Origin: Flavobacterium gillisiae
GTDB lineage: Bacteria; Bacteroidota; Bacteroidia; Flavobacteriales; Flavobacteriaceae
Direction: 5' to 3'
NCBI RefSeq assembly: GCF_900107635.1
Contig: NZ_FNRD01000003.1
Span: forward strand, 1-64,000
DNA length: 64,000 nucleotides
Part shown: piece after piece, positions 44,044 through 54,600 of the stretch
Position numbering within the stretch: position 1 is the first letter of the stretch
Layout: each line of letters starts with the position of its first letter
Made by a program: the position numbers and the translations under genes
The notes under the pieces: generated by a model
The model's database searches: none
What the model saw: only the letters and a program-made list of their open reading frames with translations
Told to the model about the DNA's origin: nothing

Positions 44044-44829
44044 ATGATAGCAAAACCGATGTCAAAAAGCATTCTACTACTAATAGTGTTTATTGTTAGT
44101 ACAAGTTTTTTTTCTTGTACAACAAAAAAAGATCTTTTGTATTTTCAAAATCCGGATAAATCTAATTTTTCAGAAACAGTTCTAATTGATAAAAAAATCA
44201 ATATTGATGACATCTTAAGTGTCAAAATATACTCTTTAGACATAGAGTCTTCAGCTCCTTATAATTTTACTAATAACAATAATAATACAGGTACAAGCAC
44301 AGAAATACTAAAATTACAAAGCTATTTAGTAGATAACTCTGGAAAAATTACCTTACCTGTATTAGCAGGTATGAAAGTAACTGATAAGTCAACGGAAGAA
44401 CTCGAGCTATTTTTGACCAATAAACTAAAAAATGAAGGACATCTTAAAAACCCTATTGTTGTAGTCCGAGTATTAAATTCAAAAATAACGATATTAGGTG
44501 AAGTAAAATTACCTGGCACTTACAATTTTACAGAAAAAAATTTAACCGTATTACAAGCAATTGGTCTAGCGGGCGACTTGACTATTAACGGACAAAGAAA
44601 TGATGTAATGCTTATTCGTCACGAAGAAAACACGAAGAAAATTATACATCTAGACTTAACATCTACAGATTTGCTGAACTCCCCCTATTATTATATCAGC
44701 CAAAATGACGTTATCGTTGTGAATCCAAACAAGGCCAAAGTTAAATCGGCAGGAATCATTGGTAATGCAGGTACTTTGCTATCTGTCTTTACATTACTAC
44801 TAACAACTATTGTACTTATACTAAAATAA
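44044..44829 (+). CDS. Polysaccharide export outer-membrane lipoprotein (Wza-like)
   Basis: 261 residues. Signal peptide with lipobox (SFFSC, Cys25 counting from 44044). A poly_export segment (IDDILSVKIYSLDIESSAPY, YLVDNSGKITLPVLAGMKVTDKSTEELELFLTNKL, NPIVVVRVLNSKITILGEVKLPGTYNF) and an SLBB-like part (VLQAIGLAGDLTINGQRNDVMLIRHEENTKKIIHLDLTSTDLLNSPYYYISQNDVIVV) follow. A C-terminal membrane helix (GTLLSVFTLLLTTIVLILK) ends the chain, as in other Bacteroidota members. It forms the outer-membrane capsule channel with the kinase-copolymerase encoded 4 bases downstream. Confidence 0.95.
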   Translation: MIAKPMSKSILLLIVFIVSTSFFSCTTKKDLLYFQNPDKSNFSETVLIDKKINIDDILSVKIYSLDIESSAPYNFTNNNNNTGTSTEILKLQSYLVDNSGKITLPVLAGMKVTDKSTEELELFLTNKLKNEGHLKNPIVVVRVLNSKITILGEVKLPGTYNFTEKNLTVLQAIGLAGDLTINGQRNDVMLIRHEENTKKIIHLDLTSTDLLNSPYYYISQNDVIVVNPNKAKVKSAGIIGNAGTLLSVFTLLLTTIVLILK

Positions 44830-44833
44830 AATC

Positions 44834-47167
44834 ATGGAAGAGGAATTCGGTTTTGATGATCAAATTGTAATTAAAAATTTAATTTTAAAATATCTACAGT
44901 ACTGGAAACTGTTTGTAATATGTACATTTATTACCGTGCTATCAATGACTATATATTTAAGATATACTAAAAACATTTATAGTATTGAATCAAAAATAAA
45001 AATTTTAGATGACAGTAAAGGTTTGAATTTACCTTCGGATGCACTTGGTTTTTTATCAAAGTCCAAAGTAAACTTAGAAAACGAAATAGAAGTTATTAAA
45101 TCTAAAAAACTTTTAGAACCGGTAGTCGAAGATTTAAATTTAAACACAAAATATTACCACCAAGGTAAATTTATAAATAATGAATTATGGAATATTCCTA
45201 TCATAATAAAAGTATTAGAAAATAAAAATCTCCAGTCCTTTGCATTTAATATTGAAATAACCAATCAAGGCTATAAAATCAAAACTGAACTACAAAGCAT
45301 TGATTTAAAAGGCAAATATGCTACGGCAACCATTAATAATCATAAAATACAGATTATACCCAATCCGGATTATGACAAGGCCAGCAGTGAAAAAGAGTTT
45401 TATGTAACTATTAGTCCTACTGCTAATTCTGTCAATATACTGGCAAAAAAAATAAAAGTAGAAGTAGTTGGTGAAGATAGCGATATACTAGCAATTAGTA
45501 TTGAAGATGAAAATAGTGAAAAATCAAAAGCTGTTGTCAATAAAGTAATTCAAAAATTTAATGAAGATGGTATTAATGACCGACAATTAATATCTAAAAC
45601 GACAGTTGAATTTATTCAAGATAGATTTAAATATTTAGCTCAAGAACTAGATAGCATTGAAGATAAAAAGAAACAATTTAAACAATCTAACAATTTAAGT
45701 TTCATTGAAGCTGATGCTGCTTTAGACATCCAAAAGAGAGCGAAATCTGAAACGGAGCTCTTTAAAGTAGAAACCCAACTAGCACTATCTAATTTATTAA
45801 AAGGTGCAATTGACGATAAAAACGGAAACACTATCATCCCAGCCAATTTAGGTCTTGAAAATGAAATTATTAATGTCTTGATTGGGGAATACAATACCTT
45901 AGTCATTGAACGTGATAAGTTATATAAAACTGCCGGAGGTCAAAATCCCACGGTAACAGGAATAGATTCCAAAATAGGAATACTAAGGACTAACATTAAA
46001 CAATCTATCACAACCTACTCCAAACAACTCAATATTACTCTTTCTCAACAAGAAAAAGATCTAGGTAACGTAAATAGATTGATAACCAAAATACCTAATG
46101 ACGAACAAATTTTACGAGGAATTACACGTCAACAAGAAATTAAAGAAAACTTATACTTAGTATTGTTACAAAAAAGAGAAGAGTCAGCTATCGCTTTTGC
46201 AGTCACTTCACCCTCAATAAAAATCATTGATTATGCCAATGGAAATTCCACACCTATATCACCCAACAGAAGTAAATTTTATTTAATAGCACTTTTAGCA
46301 GGTGTTTTAATACCATTTATTGCTCTTTATCTTTATTTTCTTTTTGACACTAAAATAAAAAACATAAATGAAATTGGCTTTCAAAATTCTAATATTCCTA
46401 TTGTAGGAGAAATTCCATTTTTCGAAGAGAATAACCTCTTCAAAAATAAAGATGATCGATCTATCCATGCAGAAACTTTTAGAATCTTAACTTCCAACAT
46501 AAACTTTTCTCTTCCTATAAAAGAAAATAAAATTGCAAACATAATATTAGTAACCTCTTCTATAATGGGCGAGGGAAAAACATATATAACAACCAACCTG
46601 GCCTTAGCTTTAGCAAGTTATAATAAAAAAGTACTTTTAATTGGAGCCGATATGAGAAAGCCCAGACTTAAAGAAACACTTCATATGGAACATAACGGCA
46701 AAGGATTATCTAGCTATCTACATGAAAAAGAGACCAATTGGAAAGATATTTTAGTTACAAAAAACCCATATAATAGCGATTTACATATTTTATTCACGGG
46801 ATCTATTCCTCCAAACCCATCTAATTTACTATCAAATGGAAGATTTGAAACTTTAATTGAAGAAGCAAAAAAAGAATATGATTATATTATTATAGATTCA
46901 ACACCTACAATATATGTAAACGACACTTTCCAGATAGCTGATTTAGCTGATTTAACACTAAATGTTACACGATTCAACCACACTGACAAGCAATTGTTAG
47001 GTTACTCTAGAAACTTAGCTGTAAACAATAAACTAAAAAACATGGTTTATATACTCAATGGTATACAAAGCAAATCCAATTTTAATTATAATTATGGTTA
47101 TGGTTATGGTTATGGTCAAGAAACGCATTCTCAAAAAAGACATTGGTTAAAAAAATGGCTGCCATAG
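44834..47167 (+). CDS. Polysaccharide copolymerase with tyrosine autokinase domain (Wzc-like)
   Basis: 777 residues. Wzz domain between two membrane helices (about 25-45 and 480-505), a periplasmic coiled-coil part (FIQDRFKYLAQELDSIEDKKKQF) and a cytoplasmic BY-kinase domain: Walker A in SSIMGEGKTYITTNLALALAS, the A' motif in LLIGADMRKPRLK and Walker B in YDYIIIDSTP. The tail is tyrosine-rich: NFNYNYGYGYGYGQ, coded by a TATGGT repeat. Autophosphorylation of such tails on partner subunits controls polymer length in Wzc systems. No matching phosphatase gene is seen in this window. It forms an operon with the Wza-like gene. Confidence 0.96.
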   Translation: MEEEFGFDDQIVIKNLILKYLQYWKLFVICTFITVLSMTIYLRYTKNIYSIESKIKILDDSKGLNLPSDALGFLSKSKVNLENEIEVIKSKKLLEPVVEDLNLNTKYYHQGKFINNELWNIPIIIKVLENKNLQSFAFNIEITNQGYKIKTELQSIDLKGKYATATINNHKIQIIPNPDYDKASSEKEFYVTISPTANSVNILAKKIKVEVVGEDSDILAISIEDENSEKSKAVVNKVIQKFNEDGINDRQLISKTTVEFIQDRFKYLAQELDSIEDKKKQFKQSNNLSFIEADAALDIQKRAKSETELFKVETQLALSNLLKGAIDDKNGNTIIPANLGLENEIINVLIGEYNTLVIERDKLYKTAGGQNPTVTGIDSKIGILRTNIKQSITTYSKQLNITLSQQEKDLGNVNRLITKIPNDEQILRGITRQQEIKENLYLVLLQKREESAIAFAVTSPSIKIIDYANGNSTPISPNRSKFYLIALLAGVLIPFIALYLYFLFDTKIKNINEIGFQNSNIPIVGEIPFFEENNLFKNKDDRSIHAETFRILTSNINFSLPIKENKIANIILVTSSIMGEGKTYITTNLALALASYNKKVLLIGADMRKPRLKETLHMEHNGKGLSSYLHEKETNWKDILVTKNPYNSDLHILFTGSIPPNPSNLLSNGRFETLIEEAKKEYDYIIIDSTPTIYVNDTFQIADLADLTLNVTRFNHTDKQLLGYSRNLAVNNKLKNMVYILNGIQSKSNFNYNYGYGYGYGQETHSQKRHWLKKWLP

Positions 47168-47191
47168 TAGGCTCACTTCTATTTTATCCGA

Positions 47192-47224
47192 GGCTTACAT
47201 AATTATTTTATGTAGGCCTTTTTT
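47192..47224 (+). terminator. Terminator after the wzc-like gene
   Basis: GGCTTACATAA (47192-47202) pairs with TTATGTAGGCC (47208-47218), one G-T pair, followed by six T. It ends the wza-wzc operon. Confidence 0.85.
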
Positions 47225-47946
47225 ATACACTTAATTACAGACTAAGTGGTAATTAGAAGTACCTCATATGCGAATACCACCACATACAAAAAGCTAACTA
47301 ACATTTATGATTTTTTACTAGCCTATTTAGTACTTTTGTCTGAGCTAAAAACCCACCCTTTTTGAGGAGCCCTATTCGTAGCTGTCTCTTCAGTACTTAT
47401 TCCTTTACTTAAAACTCCTCCTAATGTTCTTATTCTGCACACCTAAATTTTCTTTCTAACTCAGCTATTATTTTTTATTCTGGGGTCTGCTTTAACTTTC
47501 CACTACCAGGAAAGACTTCTGGAACCAAACTGTACCTTTTTAGCACTTTTATAACTGAATTGTTTTAATGCTTCTTACATCAACTAATTTAGATATGTTG
47601 TCTCTTTCTGAACTGGTTTCACATTAAAAGCTCGGTCGTCAATATTTCGGATCTGTTTTGCAAGTTAAAATTAAATCTTTTATTCCTTATTCATTCTCAC
47701 GGTAAAAATCGCAAGCTCACACCATAGCACTCCTATTCGTACTCAATTTCGAAACGATAAACGACTCCATCTATCAATAAAAACAAGCCAGTTATCCTCC
47801 TGATATGACACTTAATAAAAAGGTGGAATGATTACAGATATTCTTACAATTTAAATTATGAATATTTATTTTTAATAGATTTAATCAAATAAATAAACAC
47901 CGACTAAGATAACATATTTTCGTATAGAACTTTAAACTTTCAAATT
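47225..47946. other. Noncoding gap between the export operon and the LytTR gene
   Basis: About 720 AT-rich bases. I see no gene, repeat or RNA that I can support. Confidence 0.4.
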
Positions 47947-48684
47947 ATGAATATATCAGTTTTAGTGATTGATCACGGCATCTCCGAATCAAAAAGTAAT
48001 GTATTGCAACTAATGAAAAGTATTAAGATGGAATATTTACCTATTGCCTATTGCAATACTATTTCAGAGGCATGTCCAAAATATTTAGAAATTTTTCACG
48101 ATTTAATAATAGTAAATGTTACAAATTTAGATACCGACTTATTTGATTTTTTAGAGAAATATGTGAATGAAAAATCATCTATTATTCTCATGAGTGATAC
48201 TCCCAAGCATGCATTGAACTGTATTAAATACAACATCACTGATTACCTCATCACTCCCATTTCAAATACTGAATTTCAAAACACGATACTTAAAGCGATT
48301 ACCTTAATTGCCATAGCACGAAATAAAAAATCATTGAGATATAAAACCCGAGAAAAATTCAATAAATTTATTACAGTCACATCTTTAAAAAAAATAGATG
48401 TTATAAAAGTAGCTGACATTCTTTATTTTGAGGCTGATGGAAGATACACTCTTATTCATTCAAATAACGGGACAAGTAAAATCGCTAGTAAAAATATTGG
48501 AGAATTTCAAAAATTACTAAATGACGAAATATTCTGCCGCATTCATCATAAATATATAATCAACCTAAATAGACTGCTGAAAATCAACAAAATAGATGGA
48601 TACTCCTGCCAAATGAGCAATGACTTAGCTATTCCTGTATCGAAAAGAAAGTTAGAACAGCTTAATAAAATATTAAATATTTGA
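47947..48684 (+). CDS. LytTR-family DNA-binding protein with a degenerate receiver domain
   Basis: 245 residues. The first 125 fold like a receiver (VLVIDH, HDLIIVNVTNLD, SSIILMSDT, ITDYLITPIS) but have lost key residues: the phospho-acceptor position is Asn57 and the conserved Lys is Thr103; one early Asp (Asp9) remains. A LytTR domain follows at about 145-245 (KIDVIKVADILYFEADGRYTLIHSNN, IFCRIHHKYIINLNRLLKI). It therefore probably does not respond to phosphorylation, or responds to another signal. It lies beside the capsule export genes and a group of other signalling genes. Confidence 0.9.
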   Translation: MNISVLVIDHGISESKSNVLQLMKSIKMEYLPIAYCNTISEACPKYLEIFHDLIIVNVTNLDTDLFDFLEKYVNEKSSIILMSDTPKHALNCIKYNITDYLITPISNTEFQNTILKAITLIAIARNKKSLRYKTREKFNKFITVTSLKKIDVIKVADILYFEADGRYTLIHSNNGTSKIASKNIGEFQKLLNDEIFCRIHHKYIINLNRLLKINKIDGYSCQMSNDLAIPVSKRKLEQLNKILNI

Positions 48685-48773
48685 AACGCCGACAGTAAAA
48701 ACTAAAAGCTCAACATGACTAACTTAATTTAAAAAAAGTAGGAGAGAGATCGCAATCTATTATTAAAATAATA

Positions 48774-48820
48774 ACCGTAAGTTCACAAATAAATACTTTT
48801 GAAATTAGTGAATTTACGGT
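48774..48820. terminator. Inverted repeat between two convergent regulator genes
   Basis: ACCGTAAGTTCAC (48774-48786) and GTGAATTTACGGT (48808-48820) pair with one G-T. It lacks a strong T run and could be a bidirectional terminator or a binding site. Confidence 0.5.
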
Positions 48821-48858
48821 GATGACAAAACGGTACAAAAAATTAAATTGCAATGATA

Positions 48859-49947
48859 TTAAATCACTTCATCTTGCAAAGGAAAAAACAAGGAAATTTC
48901 TGTACCTACATTTTCTTCTGAAACAATAGTAAAAACACCTTCCGACTTTTTTAGAATCGCCTTACTAAGAAAAAGCCCTAAACCTAATCCTTGTTGCTCT
49001 CTTTTTTCACGATTAAACTGTTGACCTGCATCTATTCTTTTCAACTCTTCCTGCCTTAATCCAATCCCAGCATCTTTTATCACTAAACTGTAATAAGTAT
49101 CATTGAATAGCTCACCTACAATACTTATAGCTTGATCACCAGAAAATTTTAGTGCATTGTCAATCAATTCAAAAAGAATAAAATCCAAATATTTTTGACT
49201 TATTTTAATATTCGACTCTTTTATTTTAAAAACGATCCTTTCTTCCGAATCTTGATACATAGCTTGAACCTCCTCCTTCACACTAGAAAATGAATTTAAT
49301 ATATTAGTTCGCGAGTTGTCTGGAAATTCAAGTTCATTGTCAATAAAATTTTGATAGAGAAATAAATTTTGCATTGTTCTATTTAAGCGATCTCCAGATA
49401 TCTTAATATTATCCTGAAATTCATGAACTTTCTTTTTTTTCAAATTATCTCGATTTTCAATTAATAGGTTAATACTTCCTAGTATACCATTAAGTGATGT
49501 ATTAACTTCATGCAATAAGTATTTTTTTTCACCAATGTATAAATTATTACAAACGGTTTTTATTTTTTTAAATCTGTCTAACTTCGTTTTTATGGTGCCC
49601 ATTAATTCACTGACATCAAAAGGCTTACACAAGAAATCATCTGCCCCGCTGAGCAAGCATGTACGCATTAAATTCGCTTCCGTTTTTGCGGTTAAAAAAA
49701 CAAACGGAATAGCTGACAAAGACTTGATTTCTTTTACTCTTTCATGAAACACGTAGCCATCCATTACAGGCATCATGATGTCACATATCACCAAATCTGG
49801 TGTCCAATTATCTAGTAAATCCAGTGCTTCTTGTCCATTGCCTGCAGTAATAACATCATAATTTTCAATAAGAAGAAGTTCATGTATTGTCTCTCTAAGA
49901 GTTAACTCATCATCAACTAGAAGTATTTTATTTTTGGCCATAAGCAA
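48859..49947 (-). CDS. Response-regulator/histidine-kinase hybrid
   Basis: 362 residues. N-terminal receiver (LLVDDE, phospho-acceptor Asp56 in DLVICDIMMPVMDG, Lys108 in FLCKPF), then a short HisKA-like helix with His146 (YLLHEVNTSLNGILGSINLL) and a HATPase domain (LFELIDNALKFSGDQ, DAGIGLRQEELKRID, QGLGLGLFLSKAI). There is no membrane segment, so it is a cytoplasmic kinase whose activity may be switched by its own receiver. Such receiver-kinase proteins often link a phosphorelay to a partner regulator; the AraC-type receiver protein at 50462 is a candidate. Confidence 0.92.
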   Translation of the reverse strand: MLMAKNKILLVDDELTLRETIHELLLIENYDVITAGNGQEALDLLDNWTPDLVICDIMMPVMDGYVFHERVKEIKSLSAIPFVFLTAKTEANLMRTCLLSGADDFLCKPFDVSELMGTIKTKLDRFKKIKTVCNNLYIGEKKYLLHEVNTSLNGILGSINLLIENRDNLKKKKVHEFQDNIKISGDRLNRTMQNLFLYQNFIDNELEFPDNSRTNILNSFSSVKEEVQAMYQDSEERIVFKIKESNIKISQKYLDFILFELIDNALKFSGDQAISIVGELFNDTYYSLVIKDAGIGLRQEELKRIDAGQQFNREKREQQGLGLGLFLSKAILKKSEGVFTIVSEENVGTEISLFFPLQDEVI

Positions 49948-50461
49948 AGGTCTACCTTATTTAAGTTTTGTGATCTTCTTTATTATTTTTACCCTATTTA
50001 AAATTCCGTACTACGTTTTATCGTAGCTACACATAATTCAAAACATTTAATTCTGACAGTCTTTACCCTTTAAAGAAGAATAAATAAATTGATATATCGC
50101 GTTTAATAATTACTATCTACTATGTAACCTTAGTATTGAGATAGATTACTATTAAAACAGACTAATGACTATAATAAGAATATTTAAATCAAATTGGTTA
50201 GTGCTATAGTAATTTCTAACAAACTAGCAACAATTATAAGGGCCGATATTCTTAGCAGTTTCTATTATTTTGTACTTACCCAGTAATTATTTGAACTACT
50301 TGATTTGTATTATGCTCACACACCCATTTTAAATAAAGATTAAATTTATTATTATAATTATTATACAAAAGTATTTTTTTTAGAAACCATTGATACAAAT
50401 CGTGCAGTATTATTAAAAATAAATACCTATATTTTTAAATAGAAAAGTTTAACTTCACACT
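49948..50461. other. Divergent intergenic region between two signalling genes
   Basis: About 510 AT-rich bases. It should contain the promoters of both neighbours. I see nothing else distinct. Confidence 0.4.
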
Positions 50462-51226
50462 ATGAAATTTAAAAAAAAAATACTTTTAATTGAAGATGAT
50501 TTAAACTTAGGCGGATCTATTGTAGAGATATTCCGAATGAGTGATTTTGATGTAGATTGGCTAAAAAGTGGACCTGAAGCACTAATTTATTTAAAAAAAA
50601 ATACTTGTGCCATTATTATAAGTGATTTTATGATGCCTCATATGAATGGAGAAGAGGTATTATTGGAAATTCGTAAACAAACAAAGCATAATACTATCCC
50701 TTTCATTATAATTACAGCTAACCTAGATGAAGTGATTAAATACAGCCTACTAAAAAACGGTATAAATGACTATATAACAAAACCTTTTGAGACGAAAGAA
50801 TTGATTTATAAAGTTAGGAATTTATTAGATTTCCAACAAAAAATCATAAAAAAATTAACCCCAGATCCATTTTCAAAAGTTACTATAAAATTGTCTGAGA
50901 CAGATTTTATCACCTCCCTAAATGAAATTCTATCACAAAATTTGAAGTCAAAAATTGATGCTAATGGATTAGCAACAAAACTTTTGATAAGTAAATCAAC
51001 ATTAGACAAAAAAATAAGAAAACATACTAATAAAAACACAAGTCAATATAGAAGAGAGTTTAACCTGGATTATGCAATTAAACTTATTAATCTGGGTGAA
51101 ACAAACATTCAGCATCTGGTTAATGAAACAGGTTTTAATTCCTTCTCTTATTTTTCTACAAGTTTCAAATCATATGTTGGTATGTCAGCTACAGACTATA
51201 TAAAATCTATTAAAGTAAAGGATTAA
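50462..51226 (+). CDS. Response regulator with AraC-type DNA-binding domain
   Basis: 254 residues. Receiver domain at 1-125 with complete active-site residues (LLIEDD, phospho-acceptor Asp55 in IIISDFMMPHMNG, Lys in YITKPF), then an AraC double HTH in the last 100 residues (GLATKLLISKSTLDKKIRKHTNKNTSQYRREFNLDYAIKLI and NIQHLVNETGFNSFSYFSTSFKSYVGMSATDYI). It should activate genes after phosphorylation. It is divergent from the receiver-kinase gene at 48859, and convergent with the PAS kinase gene at 51686. Target genes are not shown, but the capsule operons are close. Confidence 0.92.
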   Translation: MKFKKKILLIEDDLNLGGSIVEIFRMSDFDVDWLKSGPEALIYLKKNTCAIIISDFMMPHMNGEEVLLEIRKQTKHNTIPFIIITANLDEVIKYSLLKNGINDYITKPFETKELIYKVRNLLDFQQKIIKKLTPDPFSKVTIKLSETDFITSLNEILSQNLKSKIDANGLATKLLISKSTLDKKIRKHTNKNTSQYRREFNLDYAIKLINLGETNIQHLVNETGFNSFSYFSTSFKSYVGMSATDYIKSIKVKD

Positions 51227-51334
51227 AAAAATATTTAACTTTTTAGCGAATCTACTTCTTAAACCCAGTTGATTCTAATATTTAGCTACTGTAACTCTAG
51301 ATCCTTTAGTTCCTAAGTAAGTATACGCTTAGGC

Positions 51335-51373
51335 TATTTTGAGTCCACCGTAACGTTGTTTGGACTCAAAATA
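51335..51373. terminator. Bidirectional terminator between the AraC-type regulator and the PAS kinase
   Basis: TATTTTGAGTCCA (51335-51347) and TGGACTCAAAATA (51361-51373) pair perfectly, 13 bp, with a 13-base loop and T-rich ends on both strands. The rest of the 459-base gap (51227-51685) shows nothing further. Confidence 0.8.
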
Positions 51374-51685
51374 TACGGAATAATTATTTATTTGAAAGCA
51401 ACAACTCTTTATTTTTTATATCTCAAAGAAGATTATGTTTAAGAAAAGCATGTCCATCCTTTTTCGGCATCATTATGTAACATACAATAAGTGCTAGTTT
51501 TTCCTGATGATTTTTTTAGTTAATAAAATCGGTTATCCATCTGTACTACTTTAGGAGCAAATAATCTAAGTGGTGCAAATAGAGTTTATCTCTATTCAAT
51601 TAGGCCCCCAAAAATTAAAACTCTTTTCAAAACCCTTTTTTATAAAATTTATTAAATAGTGATAAGTAAAACAAGAAACTTAATC

Positions 51686-54600
51686 CTAAATTACCACAAC
51701 TGTTTTATCATCTACTAGAGAAAGACCTATTGTTTTTGGTATTGGAAATTGTAATGTTACTTTAGTCCCTTCTCCTAACTTACTTTCTAATTCAATCGAA
51801 CCTGAATTCATTTCAGTAAATGTTTTAACAATATAAAGTCCTAAACCTGTACCTGAAATTCCATTTGTATTACTTGCTCGATAAAAAGTATTAAACAATT
51901 TCTTTTGGTCCTCTTCAGGAATACCAATACCAAAATCTATAACCTCGACAACAACCACGTCCTGCGTCGTAAAAAGGTTAAGAATAACATCTCCACAACC
52001 TTTAGAATATTTAAAACCATTAGCTAATAAGTTAATTAAAATATATTCCATTAATTTCTTATCAGCAAAAACAGGAAAAGCATCCCCTTTAGATACCATT
52101 TTTATTTTTCTTCCTTCTTTGTGATCAAAATCATCTAGTCCAATAACTTTCAGACAAATTTGCTTTAAATCAAAATTAACAGGGACGAAATTAGTTTTTC
52201 CTAAATCATTTTTAGAAATAACTAGCACGGTGTTCATCAAGTCAATAATACGGTCAATTTCTCCTTTAATAATATCAATTCTATTTTGCAAAAGCGGAAA
52301 ATTTTCTATAATTTGATCCTTTAAATACATTAGGATTAAGTCCGCACTTGCTCGTATAGTACTCATAGGAGTCCTGAATTCATGAGAAATAGTAGAAACC
52401 AAGTTAGTCCTCAATTCGTTCAATTGCCGCTCTTTATTAAAAGCTTTTTTAACAGCGAATTTTGCTTTTTTTTCTTGTGTAATATCTCTGGTAGAAGTAT
52501 GAAAACTGGCTGGCTCCCCATTCTCTTTAACGAACTTAACTTTAACTTCACACCAAATATACTTCCCTTTTTTATTTCTAAATCGCACCTGAACGACCAT
52601 CTCTTTCTTTCTAGCTATAAAACCTAAAATCTTTTTTTGCAGGGTTTTCAAATCTTCAGGATGCACAAAATCTATAGGGGACAATCCAACTAAGTCTTCG
52701 GGGAAATAGCCAAATATTCCATTAACAGATGGTGAAACGTATTTCAATTTGGCGTCCAAACTATGTAAACAAACTAAATCAACCATATTATCTGCTAAAA
52801 GACGATACATGCCTTTCGCTTCATTCAGCTGTACAGTCTTCTTTTTGTTATTTTCCTCTATTAACAATTTATTTTCTTCTTCCACTCTCTTTTTTAAGGT
52901 GATGTCGACGATCTGGGAAACAAAATGGATTGATTGTCCTAGATTATCTTTTACCAGTGAAACAGATAATTGACCCCACACTATAGATCCATTCTTATGA
53001 ATATATCTTTTTTCTCTAGCATAGTTAGAAATGTATCCATTGCTCATTAGCACTAAATTAACTAAATCTTCCGCTTTATCATCAGGGTGTGTAACATCTA
53101 CAAATGTCATTTTATTTAATTCTTCCCTGGAGTACCCTAAAATTTCAACCAATTTAGAGTTTACCAAACACCATTTAAAGCTTATAAAATCAACAATAGC
53201 CATTCCAATACTAGAATATTCAAAAGCTCCTTTAAACTGTTCTTCACTCTGAGTTAGTTCGTCCTTTAGCTTTTTTTCATAAGTGATATCTTGCATAGCA
53301 CCTACCATACGAATGGCTTTACCGTAAGCATTCCTAATAATTACCGCTCTATCTTTAACGTATGCATAAGTTCCATCAGATTTTAAATAACGGTACTCAT
53401 CAGACCATGAACTCTCTCCTTTTTCAAAGGACTTTTCAATGCTTTTATAGCAATAATCTCTATCGTCAGGATGCACTAAGTTTATACTATCTGAAATCTT
53501 AAGCATATTATTCTCAAATTTGTATCCAAATTGAGAAGGGCCTCGTCCTCCTATAAATACCTCACCAGTTTCAATATCCCAATCCCACATAAGATCGGAT
53601 GTAGCTTTTCTGGCATACTCAAACCTTTCGGTACTTATTTTTAAGGCATCTTCTGCTGTTTTTTGTGTAGTTATATCACTAAAAGAACATATTACATAAA
53701 TTAGTTCATCATCATCTCCAAATACAGGTATAGCATTCACCAACAACCAAACCAAATCATTTGTCACAGGACGATGAACTCCCATGACAATATTATTCAA
53801 TGGCTTTAATTCTTTAATAGCCCGCGGAACGGGATGATCCTCAGCTTTAAAACTACTCCCATCCAAGTGTATTACATTCCACTGTTCGTCAAAGGAAGTT
53901 TTACCAAGCAATTGATCCTGTGTAAGGCCCAACATTTGACAAGCAGAGTCATTGTTTTCCAATATTTCTGATTGTGGTCCCTGAACTAAAATCCCAACTC
54001 CTGCATTCTTGATAATATTACTGGTTAGCTGTTTACTTTTAAGTACTTCTATTTGAGCATTTTTGCTTTCCGTGATATCTAATCCAAAACCAATTAACAT
54101 ATCAAGTGTTCCATCATTGCGAAACAAAGGAGTAATTATTCGCTTGTGATAGTACATTTGATCACTTGTATCACAGAACTCCTCTTCCCATATAATAGTT
54201 TTCTTTTTTAGTATCGCTTTCTCGTATTTATCTGTTCGTTCAATTGCAAATGTCTCGTCACGATTCGTTCTTTTGGCATATTCAAGGTCATTTTTTCCAA
54301 TAATAAATTGTCGAAGCTCATCGTTTTTAATAGCCGTAGGATTTAAATACATATACCTAAAATCACTGTCAATTACTGCTACACCAGTAGGGAGTCCATT
54401 TAGAATTTTTTCGTAAAATTCTTTTTGTAGTATAAGCTTGTTTTGACCTTCTATATATTCAGTTATTTCTCGTGACGCACCAATATAGTACGTTCCTTTT
54501 TTATTTTCTAACAATCCTATTTTACAAGAGAACCAAACATAATGGCCATCCTTGTTCCTAATTCTATAGGAATGCTCCTTTTTACCAATTGTTTTTTGTG

